Assembly (NCBI GenBank): GCA_025454255.1
Contig: JALOOU010000026.1
Coordinates: 1 to 33,311 of the forward strand
Reading direction: 5' to 3'
From: Desulfobacterales bacterium
GTDB taxonomy: Bacteria > Desulfobacterota > Desulfobacteria > Desulfobacterales > SpSt-501
Length of the DNA stretch: 33,311 nucleotides
Numbering within the stretch: the first letter of the stretch is position 1; each line of letters opens with the position of its first letter. Both the position numbers and the translations under genes were made by a program. The notes beneath the pieces were generated by a model. The model searched no databases, was not told the DNA's origin, and saw only the letters and a program-made list of their open reading frames with translations. Of the stretch, positions 14,817 to 21,959 are shown one piece after another.

Positions 14817-15635
14817 TCACGCGCGCTGCAAACCGACCATGGTTTGTATGCGCTGCGTTATCTCTGGGCCTAGCCCCAAGCCGGCCGCCAGCTGCGCCAG
14901 GTATTTTTCCTCCTCCGGGGTGTCGACTTCAATCGCCAGCAGCGACGCCGCGTACACCTGCGCCGCAATCTCCGGCTTCCCTCCGGCCGCTGACACCAGC
15001 TTCTGGGTTTCCATGGGCTTCTGCATTTCCGTCATCACGTACTGCTGGCTCTCGGGGTCAACGCCCACCTCCTGCAGCTTGCCGACGATGCGCCGAATCT
15101 CCTCCTGGTCGATCTGCCCGTCCGCCTTGGCGGCATTGATCATGGCTTTGAAGACGATTTCGGCATGTCGCTCGAGCTCCTGGCGGTCGGCCCTGGTTTG
15201 AGGCTCCAGAAGGCCCAGGGGAACGGGGGGCTGTTGAGCGCCGCTGCCCTTCAGGGCCTGAAACGCCATCGCGGCGAGCAGGGCCATCACCCCGCCGCCC
15301 ATGGCGCCGCCCATGGATTTTCCTCCGCCTCCTAAAATAGCGCCGGCCAATGCCCCCAGGCCGCCCAGCGCAAGGTTCTGATTTCCTCCTGCCGCACGCC
15401 CGGCCTCCTTCAAAACGTTGCCGAGCACTCCACCCGCCCCGCCGCCGCCCAACATGCCGGATAAGAGATCCCCGAGCCCGCCGCCCTGCCGGCTGCCGGG
15501 TTGGCCGCCGAGCATCCCGGCAAGAGACTCGAGCGGGTTTCCGCTGCCGCCACCCATGGCGTTGCGCAGGCGTTCACCGGATGAGGGTGCCAGTCCGGAC
15601 TGGACAACGGCTCCCAACAGGTCGCTGATATTCAT
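14817..15635 (-). CDS. DUF533 / TerB-like inner-membrane protein
   Basis: 272-residue protein of the YebE/DUF533 type. The first about 110 residues are very rich in Gly with repeated GGxxGS words, followed by a hydrophobic helix (GGGVMALLAAMAFQAL, near residue 125). The C-terminal about 120 residues form an acidic helical TerB-like domain with the metal-site-like KADGQIDQEEIRRI. The ATG at 15635 has a perfect AAAGGAGG upstream; longer readings from 15701 do not. YebE-type proteins are often envelope-stress genes, but the molecular role is unknown. It follows the BON-LysM gene by 79 bases and is probably cotranscribed with it. Confidence 0.82.
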   Translation of the reverse strand: MNISDLLGAVVQSGLAPSSGERLRNAMGGGSGNPLESLAGMLGGQPGSRQGGGLGDLLSGMLGGGGAGGVLGNVLKEAGRAAGGNQNLALGGLGALAGAILGGGGKSMGGAMGGGVMALLAAMAFQALKGSGAQQPPVPLGLLEPQTRADRQELERHAEIVFKAMINAAKADGQIDQEEIRRIVGKLQEVGVDPESQQYVMTEMQKPMETQKLVSAAGGKPEIAAQVYAASLLAIEVDTPEEEKYLAQLAAGLGLGPEITQRIQTMVGLQRA

Positions 15636-15714
15636 TTGTCCTCCTTTGTCGCACCGCGCTGCGTGATCCATCCGACGGCCGATACGGCAGCCGGGGTGCA
15701 TGCGATGCTTCGAT

Positions 15715-16146
15715 TTATTCGAGCGGGATACGGATTTTCTGGCCCGGGAAAATCAGGTCGGGATTCTTTATGACCTCCCGGTTGGCTTCGAAGATCTTGG
15801 GGTAGTCGTTCGGCTTGCCGTAGAACTGCTTGGCGATGGCCGACAGGGTATCCCCCTTTTTGATGACGTAGTACTCGACCTTGGCCTTGACGGGGGGGGC
15901 CTGAAGCTGGTCGATGTTGACCTCTGATACGCCCTGCACATTGCCGGCCATGAGCACAGCCTTTTCCATCGCCTCGGCGCTGGTCGCCCTGCCGGTGATG
16001 GAGACCACCCCCTTGCTGAAGGTAACCTGCATGTCTTCTATGCCGGGGTTCGACTCTTCGATGTGTTTCTTGATTTTCTCGGCCGCCTCCTCCTCGCGGT
16101 TGAACAGCTTGCGCCCGATCTCCTTCACGAAATCAAACAGTCCCAT
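15715..16146 (-). CDS. kbp: BON and LysM domain protein (Kbp/YgaU type)
   Basis: A 143-residue protein with the two-domain layout of E. coli Kbp (149 residues), a cytoplasmic potassium-binding protein. Residues about 20-85 form a BON domain (GIEDMQVTFSKGVVSITGRA, ending VQGVSEVNID). Residues about 95-143 form a LysM domain (YYVIKKGDTLSAIAKQFYG, then NPDLIFPGQKIRIP). No signal peptide is visible, again as in Kbp. The start is the ATG after GGAGGGGGCC at 16146. A strong promoter lies 120 bases upstream. Confidence 0.88.
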   Translation of the reverse strand: MGLFDFVKEIGRKLFNREEEAAEKIKKHIEESNPGIEDMQVTFSKGVVSITGRATSAEAMEKAVLMAGNVQGVSEVNIDQLQAPPVKAKVEYYVIKKGDTLSAIAKQFYGKPNDYPKIFEANREVIKNPDLIFPGQKIRIPLE

Positions 16147-16206
16147 GGCCCCCTCCTTCTTCAAGTTGATGGTTGCGGCAAACCCGATGGCGTAACCCGG
16201 CGCCAA

Positions 16207-16238
16207 CCGCGCGCCGCACCGCCCGGTGCGGCGCGCGG
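16207..16238. other. GC-rich hairpin in the kbp leader
   Basis: A perfect 14-bp stem (CCGCGCGCCGCACC with its complement) closes a 4-base GCCC loop, between the promoter and the ribosome site of kbp. No T-run follows on either strand, so it is not a normal terminator; it may stabilise or attenuate the message. Confidence 0.6.
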
Positions 16239-16262
16239 CCGGGGTCGCGTCTGCGCTATCCT

Positions 16263-16290
16263 GTTATAGGGGTGAACGCCGCCATGTCAA
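16263..16290 (-). promoter_or_regulatory. Promoter of the kbp-DUF533 pair
   Basis: TTGACA (16285-16290) and TATAAC (16263-16268) with a 16-base spacer on the minus strand, close to sigma70 consensus. Confidence 0.7.
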
Positions 16291-16334
16291 GCAGCGGGAG
16301 GTACGACAGCGCGGGCCCGTCGTGAGACAAAGCC

Positions 16335-16490
16335 GACGACTTCGTAAAAACCCCGCTGACTGCGTTGCGCGTCCTCCCGTGGTCGCAGCGGTCCCGCCGT
16401 GGCGGGAACCGCCTGGCGACACGGAAGCTGCGCGCCTTGATCTGGGGCTTTCCACAACCTCGCCTGCATCAACGACTTTTTACGCGCCCA
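16335..16490. repeat. MITE-like element with CGTAAAAA ends
   Basis: The element starts GACGACTTCGTAAAAA (16335-16350) and ends with TTTTTACG (16477-16484), the reverse complement of the left core. A central hairpin GGTCCCGCC-gt-GGCGGGAACC lies at 16390-16410. Sequences with GTAAAAA-type ends and a hairpin centre are common dispersed repeats in sulfate-reducing deltaproteobacteria, from memory. No protein is encoded. Confidence 0.45.
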
Positions 16491-16511
16491 TCAAAGGTCC
16501 CTGCCCAAATG

Positions 16512-16541
16512 CAAAGGGGCTACGGCTGCTGCCGTAACCCC
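16512..16541 (-). terminator. Terminator of the tRNA-Val gene
   Basis: Stem GGGG-c-TACGGC with GCCGTA-a-CCCC, loop TGCT, at 16516-16541. On the minus strand it is followed by TTTGCATTT. It lies 10 bases after the CCA end of the tRNA. Confidence 0.65.
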
Positions 16542-16551
16542 TCGGTATTCT

Positions 16552-16626
16552 TGGTAGGCACGCGGGGATTTGAACCCCGGACCCCTACCGTGTCAGGGTA
16601 GTGCTCTCCCCCTGAGCTACGTGCCT
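16552..16626 (-). tRNA. tRNA-Val (anticodon GAC)
   Basis: A 75-base cloverleaf on the minus strand: acceptor AGGCACG paired with CGTGCCT, D-arm GCTC/GAGC, anticodon stem CTACC/GGTAG with loop CTGACAC (anticodon GAC), T-arm CGGGG-TTCAAAT-CCCCG, discriminator A and an encoded CCA. It reads GUC and GUU valine codons. Confidence 0.97.
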
Positions 16627-16637
16627 ATAAAAGCCAA

Positions 16638-16666
16638 TTTTTAGCACCCGCGCTGCAGGCTGTCAA
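16638..16666 (-). promoter_or_regulatory. Promoter of the tRNA-Val gene
   Basis: TTGACA (16661-16666), 17-base spacer and TAAAAA (16638-16643) on the minus strand. It begins right after the pgsA stop codon, so the tRNA can be transcribed on its own. Confidence 0.6.
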
Positions 16667-16668
16667 GC

Positions 16669-17298
16669 CTATTTGCCAAGGCCTGCCTTGCTTCCGCCGT
16701 TCTTTTCGGCGCCGTTGCCTACGCCCGTCTGCAGGATGTGAAGCCCCACGTAGGTGTAGTGCAAACCGGATAAAACGGTCATGGCGGCAGTAATCCAATA
16801 GAGGGAGTGCATCGCCGTCCCGGCCCAGGCCGTCTGGAGATCCGTCAGATTGAAGGCGATCGTGACGACCTGGGCGACGGTGGTCCACTTGCTGACGAGC
16901 GAGGGGCGGATGGTGAACGGCACGCGGGTGAAGGTCAGAACAGCGATCCCGGTGACGATCAGGACATCGCGGCTGATCACCACCACGACCAGCCACCCCG
17001 GGATATCGGTCAGGACACCCAGCGTGACGTAGGCCGCTGTCAGCAGCAGTTTGTCGGCGATCGGGTCGAGAATGGCGCCCAGTTCGCTGCGCTGGTTCAA
17101 GGCGCGTGCGATCAGCCCGTCCAGGCCGTCGCTCACCCCGGCTGCGATAAAAACCAGCAGGGCATACGCGTGAAAGTCCCGGATCAGGAGAATGACGAAC
17201 AACGGGATGACCAGGATTCGCAGAACGGTCAGGATGTTTGGAATGTTGATGGTGAGCTTGGGCCTTCGGGGAAAGCCCGCCCTTTGAAGAATTGCCAT
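16669..17298 (-). CDS. pgsA: CDP-diacylglycerol-glycerol-3-phosphate 3-phosphatidyltransferase
   Basis: Integral membrane enzyme that makes phosphatidylglycerol phosphate, the committed step to phosphatidylglycerol and cardiolipin. The CDP-alcohol phosphotransferase signature D-x2-DG-x2-AR-x8-G-x3-D-x3-D is complete (SDGLDGLIARALNQ, then GAILDPIADK). About five hydrophobic segments span the 209 residues, starting NIPNILTVLRILVIPLFVIL as is usual for PgsA. The N-terminus is slightly longer than normal (about 15 extra residues), so a later start is possible. The polyprenyl synthase and rimO genes upstream run in the same direction. Confidence 0.92.
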   Translation of the reverse strand: MAILQRAGFPRRPKLTINIPNILTVLRILVIPLFVILLIRDFHAYALLVFIAAGVSDGLDGLIARALNQRSELGAILDPIADKLLLTAAYVTLGVLTDIPGWLVVVVISRDVLIVTGIAVLTFTRVPFTIRPSLVSKWTTVAQVVTIAFNLTDLQTAWAGTAMHSLYWITAAMTVLSGLHYTYVGLHILQTGVGNGAEKNGGSKAGLGK

Positions 17299-17347
17299 GT
17301 CCGCTCGATGCCTGCGCCGGATGAGAGGGGTCCCGGAGCCGTCGTTA

Positions 17348-18061
17348 TTATTTCGGAGTGAGCGCCACCTTCGAGGCGTTCTCCACGGCCTCGACCACGT
17401 TCACCTCGAAGGCGTCGAATGTTTGCAGCGCAAGGGCCGCCGCCAGCTCGCGGCCGCTGCCGGCAAAGTCCACGAGCAGGACGGCCTCGTTCGGCTTCAT
17501 CTCCTTGACCTGCACCGCGGTGACCCCGGCGATAGCGGCAAGCGCCCGGCGCAGCCTCACGAAATGGGCGAGATTGCCGCTGCCCTCCACGGTGAGCGTC
17601 ACCGCGGCTGCCGCCGCCGCCGGTTTTATTCCCAGCACGCCCGCCGCGGTCATGGCCTCGCGGAGGGTGCCGGCTGCCACCGTGGCGTGAATTATGACCA
17701 GGTGCTGCTTGCCGGAAGGGGTCTCCGAGAGCAGTTTAAAGCCCCGGATAAACTCCTCGGGGCGGTCCAAGAGCAGCTCGTTCAGGGTTTTGAAATGCTC
17801 TGCAAAGACCCCCGGGGACGCAATTTCGATGGCCACGGCAGCGACCGCCTGCCTCAAACCGTTGGCGATGGCCGCCTCGCGGGCGGCAGAGGTCTTGCCG
17901 GGCTGCAGCGGGGCGGACCCCACGACCCACACCGCCGGTGCCTCCTGCGGCGCTTGGGCCTCGGCCGCCGAAAAAAGAAGCAAGGGCGCCAGCAAAAGAG
18001 CTGTCAGGCATTTCAAGGTGGCCGGCCGTGCGATCATGACGTCCATCCGCAAGCATGTCAT
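17348..18061 (-). CDS. Secreted protein of unknown function (FlgT N-domain-like)
   Basis: Up to 237 residues with a clear signal peptide: positive start, hydrophobic core LTALLLAPLLLFSAAEA and likely cleavage after AEA or AQA. ATG codons at 18061, 18046 and 18037 are all possible; the last gives the most normal signal peptide. The mature part starts with an alpha-beta segment (AREAAIANGLRQAVAAVAIE) like the N-terminal domain of FlgT and related periplasmic proteins, and ends with two more small alpha-beta repeats (LTVEGSGNLAHFVRLRRAL; LLVDFAGSGRELAAAL). Very alanine rich. It probably belongs to the operon of the prenyl synthase. Function unknown. Confidence 0.7.
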   Translation of the reverse strand: MTCLRMDVMIARPATLKCLTALLLAPLLLFSAAEAQAPQEAPAVWVVGSAPLQPGKTSAAREAAIANGLRQAVAAVAIEIASPGVFAEHFKTLNELLLDRPEEFIRGFKLLSETPSGKQHLVIIHATVAAGTLREAMTAAGVLGIKPAAAAAAVTLTVEGSGNLAHFVRLRRALAAIAGVTAVQVKEMKPNEAVLLVDFAGSGRELAAALALQTFDAFEVNVVEAVENASKVALTPK

Positions 18062-18118
18062 TCGGGATCGATCGGGTGCGCAGGAGAAAAAGCGGGCATC
18101 GGTTCGATCCCCTGGGGC

Positions 18119-19105
18119 CTACGCCGTGCGGTTCAGGGTGTACTGGGCGATGTCCAGCAGGGTCTCCCGGGCGGCCGACGGCGGGAAGGCGCTCACGGCC
18201 GCCTTGGCCTTTTCGGCATACAGGGAGGCCACTTTCTCGGTGTAGCGCAAGGCGCCGCTCTCCCGCATCAGATCGATCAGTTTCTGGAACTCCTCGGCCG
18301 TGAACTCCGCGTGCTTTAGCTGGACCAGGTTTTTGACCCATTTGCGGTCGGCGGATCGGGCGCTTCGCAGCAAATGAATCAGGGGCAGGGTCAGCTTGCC
18401 CTCGCGCAGGTCGGCGCCGGTTGCCTTGCCGAGCTGCGGGGTCTCGGCCACATAGTCCAGGAGGTCGTCGACGATCTGGAAGGCCATGCCGAGGTTGTAC
18501 CCGTAATCGGCCAGGGCGGTTTGCCGCTCTTCGGGGGCATCGGCCAGAACGGCGCTCACCCGGCATGCCGCCTGAAACAGCAAGGCCGTCTTGCGGCGAA
18601 TGATTTCGAGGTATTCGTCCTCGGAAAGGCCGGTGTCGCCCTTGCGCATCAGCTGGTGCACCTCGCCCTGGGACATAGCCTCGGTCAACTCGGCCAGGAT
18701 GCGCACGACCTCGATGCGTTCGGTGCCGGCGGTGATGGCCAGGGCGCGGGCCAGCAGAAAATCCCCGACCAGGACCGCGACCGAATTGCCCCACACCCGA
18801 TGGGCCACGGGCTTGCCGCGCCGCAGAGAGGCCTCGTCCACCAGGTCGTCGTGCAGCAGGGTGGCGGCGTGCAGGTATTCGAAGGCGGTTGAAAAGGTCT
18901 TGTCGTAAGTTCCGCTGTAGCCGCAGAGCCTGCCGCAGAGCACCATCACGAGCGGCCGCAGGCGCTTGCCGCCGCCGAACAGAATATGGCCGGCCACCTC
19001 CCGCACGAGGTCGATGTGCGGATTGAGGTTTGCCGTGAGCTCGTTTTCGATCTCCTCGAGATCGCCCTTGACCGCATCCAGGATCTTGCGCTTGAGATCG
19101 CTCAC
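18119..19105 (-). CDS. ispB: Polyprenyl diphosphate synthase (octaprenyl-type)
   Basis: Trans-prenyltransferase that extends farnesyl diphosphate with isopentenyl diphosphate to the long side chain of respiratory quinones (menaquinone in such anaerobes). The 328 residues include GGGKRLRPL (IPP binding), the first aspartate motif LLHDDLVDEASLRRGKP and the second FQIVDDLLDYV. Length and motif spacing fit the IspB/HepT class and not the shorter farnesyl synthases; product length cannot be told from sequence alone. Its ATG overlaps the rimO stop by 4 bases, so translation is coupled. Confidence 0.92.
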   Translation of the reverse strand: MSDLKRKILDAVKGDLEEIENELTANLNPHIDLVREVAGHILFGGGKRLRPLVMVLCGRLCGYSGTYDKTFSTAFEYLHAATLLHDDLVDEASLRRGKPVAHRVWGNSVAVLVGDFLLARALAITAGTERIEVVRILAELTEAMSQGEVHQLMRKGDTGLSEDEYLEIIRRKTALLFQAACRVSAVLADAPEERQTALADYGYNLGMAFQIVDDLLDYVAETPQLGKATGADLREGKLTLPLIHLLRSARSADRKWVKNLVQLKHAEFTAEEFQKLIDLMRESGALRYTEKVASLYAEKAKAAVSAFPPSAARETLLDIAQYTLNRTA

Positions 19106-20451
19106 GCCACCTCTCCCATGAGATCGTAGTCCATCGCATCGGTGATGCGCGCCCGCACGAATCGGCCGATGGCAAGCTCGTGTCCGAAGCGCGCGGTGTT
19201 CACGTAGGTGACCCCGTCCACCTCGGGCGCCTGGAAATAGGTGCGCCCGGCGTAAAGATGGTTCCCCAGGTGCTCCTCGATCAGCACCCCATACGTTTTC
19301 TCGATGCGCCCCTGGTTGATTTCGGCGGCGATCTCCATCTGGGCCGACATCAACTGGTCGAAGCGATCCTGCGCGATCGCTTCTGGCACATGGCCGCGCA
19401 GCCGGTGCGACGGGATGTCTTCGGCGTCAGAATAGACGAAAGCGCCCAGGTGGTCAAACCGAATGTCTTCGACGAAGCGCATCAGCTCGTCAAAGTCCCT
19501 GTCGGTCTCGCCCGGGAACCCGACGATGACCGTGGTCCGCAGGACGGCGTCCGGGACCATGCCGCGAATGCGCCGAAAGAGGGTGCGCAGTTTCTCGCGC
19601 GGGGTGCGCCGCCCCATGCGCTTGAGCACGCGGTCGCTCGCATGTTGGATCGGGATGTCGAAATAGGAGCAGGCGTTGGGATGGGCGGCAACGGCGCGGA
19701 TGAAATCGTCGTCGATGCTCTCCGGGTGGCCATAGAGGACGCGAATCCAGGGAGCGTGGAGGGCGGCGCCCTTGCCCGCGGAGATTCCCGCCAGGGATTC
19801 GATCAGCCGGCCGAGGGACCGGCGGGGCGCCATGTCGGCGCCATAGGCGGTAGAATCCTGGGCCACCAGGATCAGCTCGTTGACGCCCGAGGCGACCAGG
19901 TCGCGGGCTTCCGCCACCACATCCTCCATGGGGCGGCTGCGGTGGCGGCCGCGAAGTTTGGGGATGATGCAGTAGCTGCAGCTGCGGCTGCAGCCCTCGG
20001 CGATCTTGAGGTAGGCCATGTGCGGGGCGGAAAGCACTCGCGGGCACTCGTGGTCGGGGTCGCGGGCCGCATCGGGGTCCGGCAGAATGGCCTTACATGT
20101 TCGGCCGGCCTTTCCGAGCGCCGCGACGATCTGGTCGAACGCCCCTGTCCCAAGGAATACGTCCACCTCGGGCATGGTGTTGACGATCTCCTCGCGGTAG
20201 CGCTCGGGCAGGCAGCCGGCGACCACCAGGCGCCGACAGGCACCGCTCTTCTTGTAATCGGCGAGTTCGAGAATGGTGTCGAGCGATTCCTGGGCCGCCG
20301 CTTCGATGAAACTGCAGGTGTTGACGACGATGGCGTGCGCCTCTTCGGGGTCGTCCGTGATAATCCAGCCGGCCTGGCGCAGGCGGCCGAGCATGAGCTC
20401 GCTGTCCACCTGATTTTTGGCACAGCCGAGGCTGGTCAGATGAAGCTTCAT
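19102..20451 (-). CDS. rimO: Ribosomal protein S12 methylthiotransferase
   Basis: Radical SAM enzyme that adds a methylthio group to the conserved aspartate of ribosomal protein S12. The 449 residues begin KLHLTSLGCAKNQVDSELML, the RimO UPF0004 domain with the first of three cysteines for the auxiliary cluster (also NTCSFI and AGCLPERY). The radical SAM motif CSRSCSYCIIP follows near residue 170, and a TRAM domain forms the end (FVRARITDAMDYDLMGE). I place the start at 20451, where the conserved domain begins; the frame is open a further 60 bases. Downstream it overlaps the prenyl synthase gene. Confidence 0.95.
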   Translation of the reverse strand: MKLHLTSLGCAKNQVDSELMLGRLRQAGWIITDDPEEAHAIVVNTCSFIEAAAQESLDTILELADYKKSGACRRLVVAGCLPERYREEIVNTMPEVDVFLGTGAFDQIVAALGKAGRTCKAILPDPDAARDPDHECPRVLSAPHMAYLKIAEGCSRSCSYCIIPKLRGRHRSRPMEDVVAEARDLVASGVNELILVAQDSTAYGADMAPRRSLGRLIESLAGISAGKGAALHAPWIRVLYGHPESIDDDFIRAVAAHPNACSYFDIPIQHASDRVLKRMGRRTPREKLRTLFRRIRGMVPDAVLRTTVIVGFPGETDRDFDELMRFVEDIRFDHLGAFVYSDAEDIPSHRLRGHVPEAIAQDRFDQLMSAQMEIAAEINQGRIEKTYGVLIEEHLGNHLYAGRTYFQAPEVDGVTYVNTARFGHELAIGRFVRARITDAMDYDLMGEVA

Positions 20452-20527
20452 ACGGTTCGTGGAGTGCTCTGCAGAGTGCCGAGGGGCGAGGCGTTCGTGC
20501 TCGGCTGACAAGGCACGTTGACACTGG

Positions 20528-20555
20528 ATTTTACAGACAGCTTGAAGCTAAGCAA
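20528..20555 (-). promoter_or_regulatory. Possible promoter of rimO
   Basis: TTGCTT (20550-20555) and TAAAAT (20528-20533) with a 16-base spacer on the minus strand. The -10 is good, the -35 modest. Confidence 0.35.
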
Positions 20556-20589
20556 GACCGTGCGATTGTCAACGCCGCGCACTCCCGGG

Positions 20590-21633
20590 TCAGGGCGTGT
20601 AGGGCATCATTCGAAACCCTGTGGAGAAGTGGTTCTCGAGGCGCCCGTCGGGGCGAGCAACGACGATCAGGCCCTCGACGCCGTCGAGCCGGTCGATCAG
20701 CGCCAGCCCCTTTTCCGCCCCCATGACCAGGACGGCCGTGGCCAGCCCGTCGGCCAGCGTGCAGTCGGCGGCTTGAATGGAAACGCTGACGACCCGGTTG
20801 GAGACCGGATATCCCGTGCGCGGGTCGATGATGTGCGCGTAGCGCACCCCGTCTTTCACGAAAAAGTTGCGGTAGTCGCCGCTGGTGGCCAGGGCCTGGT
20901 CCTGGAGTGGCACGACCGCGTAAACGTCGTCGGCTCTGGCATCGGGCCGCGGCGTGTTGATGCCGACCCGCCAGGCCTGCCCATCCCCCCTGCGCCCGGC
21001 GGCGTAGGTCTCGCCGCCGATCTCAACCAGGAAATCGGCAGCTCCGGATCTGCGGACCACCTCCGCCACCTGGTCCACGCCGTAGCCCTTGGCGATCGAG
21101 GAGAGATCCAGCGTGACGGAGGCCCGGCGCTTGACCAGAGCTGCCTGCTCGCGGATTTCGATGGCCTCGAAGCCGACCTCGCCGAGCAGCTCTGCGATCG
21201 CGCCGGCCGGCGGCGGTTCGCTCCCGCGCCCGGCGCGGCCGAAGCCCCACAGGTCGACCAGCGGGTTAACGGTTCCGTCCCAGGCGCCGTCCGAAAGCGC
21301 ATGCACCTGCGCCGCCGCCTGCATCACACGGTAAAAATCGGTCGAGACGGGGAACTCGACGCCTGTCTCCTGAAAGCGGTTGAAGCGGCTGATCACGCTT
21401 TCCGGCAGATAGGGCGACAGGCTGCGGTTGATTTCATCCAGCCGCAGCTCGATTTTTTCTTTCAGCCCCTTCACCGAGCCGAGGCGTCCGGTCACCACCT
21501 TGACGTGGTAGGTGGTTCCCATGGTCCGACCCTCGATCAGGTGTTCGCGCCGCGCGTCGCAGCCCGCCGCCCAAAGGAGGAGCGTTATGCAAAGGATGAT
21601 GCGAACAGGCAGAGGGCAGAGAGCAGAGGTCAT
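20590..21633 (-). CDS. apbE: FAD:protein FMN transferase (lipoprotein)
   Basis: Exported flavin transferase that attaches FMN to a threonine of target proteins such as RnfG or NqrC. The 347 residues start with a lipoprotein signal (IILCITLLLWAAGC), so it is anchored outside the inner membrane. Family motifs are RTMGTTYHVKV, DGAWDGTVNPLVDLWGFG, SSIAKGYGVDQVAE, the HIIDPRTGYPVSN block, and ADCTLADGLATAVLVMG for FAD and magnesium. The ATG lies inside a degenerate GCAGAGGGCAGAGAGCAG tract, and no ribosome site precedes it, so the first about 11 residues (SALCPLPVR) may be non-native. No rnf or nqr target is in the window. Confidence 0.93.
   Translation of the reverse strand: MTSALCPLPVRIILCITLLLWAAGCDARREHLIEGRTMGTTYHVKVVTGRLGSVKGLKEKIELRLDEINRSLSPYLPESVISRFNRFQETGVEFPVSTDFYRVMQAAAQVHALSDGAWDGTVNPLVDLWGFGRAGRGSEPPPAGAIAELLGEVGFEAIEIREQAALVKRRASVTLDLSSIAKGYGVDQVAEVVRRSGAADFLVEIGGETYAAGRRGDGQAWRVGINTPRPDARADDVYAVVPLQDQALATSGDYRNFFVKDGVRYAHIIDPRTGYPVSNRVVSVSIQAADCTLADGLATAVLVMGAEKGLALIDRLDGVEGLIVVARPDGRLENHFSTGFRMMPYTP
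21605..21628. repeat. Degenerate GGCAGAGGGCAGAGAGCAG tract
   Basis: Short word repeat at the apbE start codon. The core GGCAGAGGGCAGAGAGCA is repeated exactly upstream of hypD (24213-24230), and a related tract lies at 21926-21960. Confidence 0.7.
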
Positions 21634-21649
21634 AGAGTGAGAAGGATGA

Positions 21650-21659
21650 GCTCTATTCG
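21650..21659 (+). repeat. 10-bp direct repeat, left copy (GCTCTATTCG)
   Basis: Identical to 21914-21923. The two copies bracket the degraded four-helix-bundle gene, as target-site duplications bracket an insertion. Confidence 0.6.
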
Positions 21660-21700
21660 AGTGATCGAATCAACTTGTTGATTTGACGGCACAAACCGTT

Positions 21701-21903
21701 TTAACTCGACAAAAGGCTGTTGAGCTCTTCTTGCGCGATCAGGTTCCTTTTTTGAAACAGGATAAGCATGTCGGCATTTTCAGGGTCGAGCGACGGGCGA
21801 CATTGAGGAAATTTTGGAATTCTTTCTTGGAGTGAGATCCAGAGCCTTCGGCGATATCGACGGCTAACTGCCAATCCGTGAGGTCCTGAAACCTGAATCT
21901 CAT
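21701..21903 (-). pseudogene. Degraded four-helix-bundle (S23/IVS-encoded) protein gene
   Basis: From the ATG at 21903 the frame reads MRFRFQDLTDWQLAVDIA, the start of S23-type four-helix-bundle proteins. It then jumps directly to EGSGSHSKKEFQNFLNVARRS, which normally lies about 40 residues further on (after NIAEG), so the helix between has been deleted, probably by recombination at a repeated IA codon pair. After ARRST one base is missing; the lost frame continues as ENADMLILFQKRNLIAQEEL and LNSLLSS to TAA at 21701. Full-length relatives are about 120 residues; only 67 codons remain. The 203-bp length is not a multiple of three. Such genes occur in 23S rRNA intervening sequences and as scattered solitary copies. 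Confidence 0.82.
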
Positions 21904-21913
21904 TTTTTCCTCT

Positions 21914-21923
21914 GCTCTATTCG
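21914..21923 (+). repeat. 10-bp direct repeat, right copy (GCTCTATTCG)
   Basis: Second copy of the repeat at 21650-21659, just upstream of the pseudogene start codon. Confidence 0.6.
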
Positions 21924-21959
21924 CGTTGCCTTTCCCCTTTGCCCCAAGCTCTCTGCGTT

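Noticed and set aside
14500..15201. Plus-strand open frame with two hydrophobic stretches before and into the DUF533 gene.
   Set aside because: Half of it is antisense to DUF533 and crosses its terminator; the remainder has no family resemblance.
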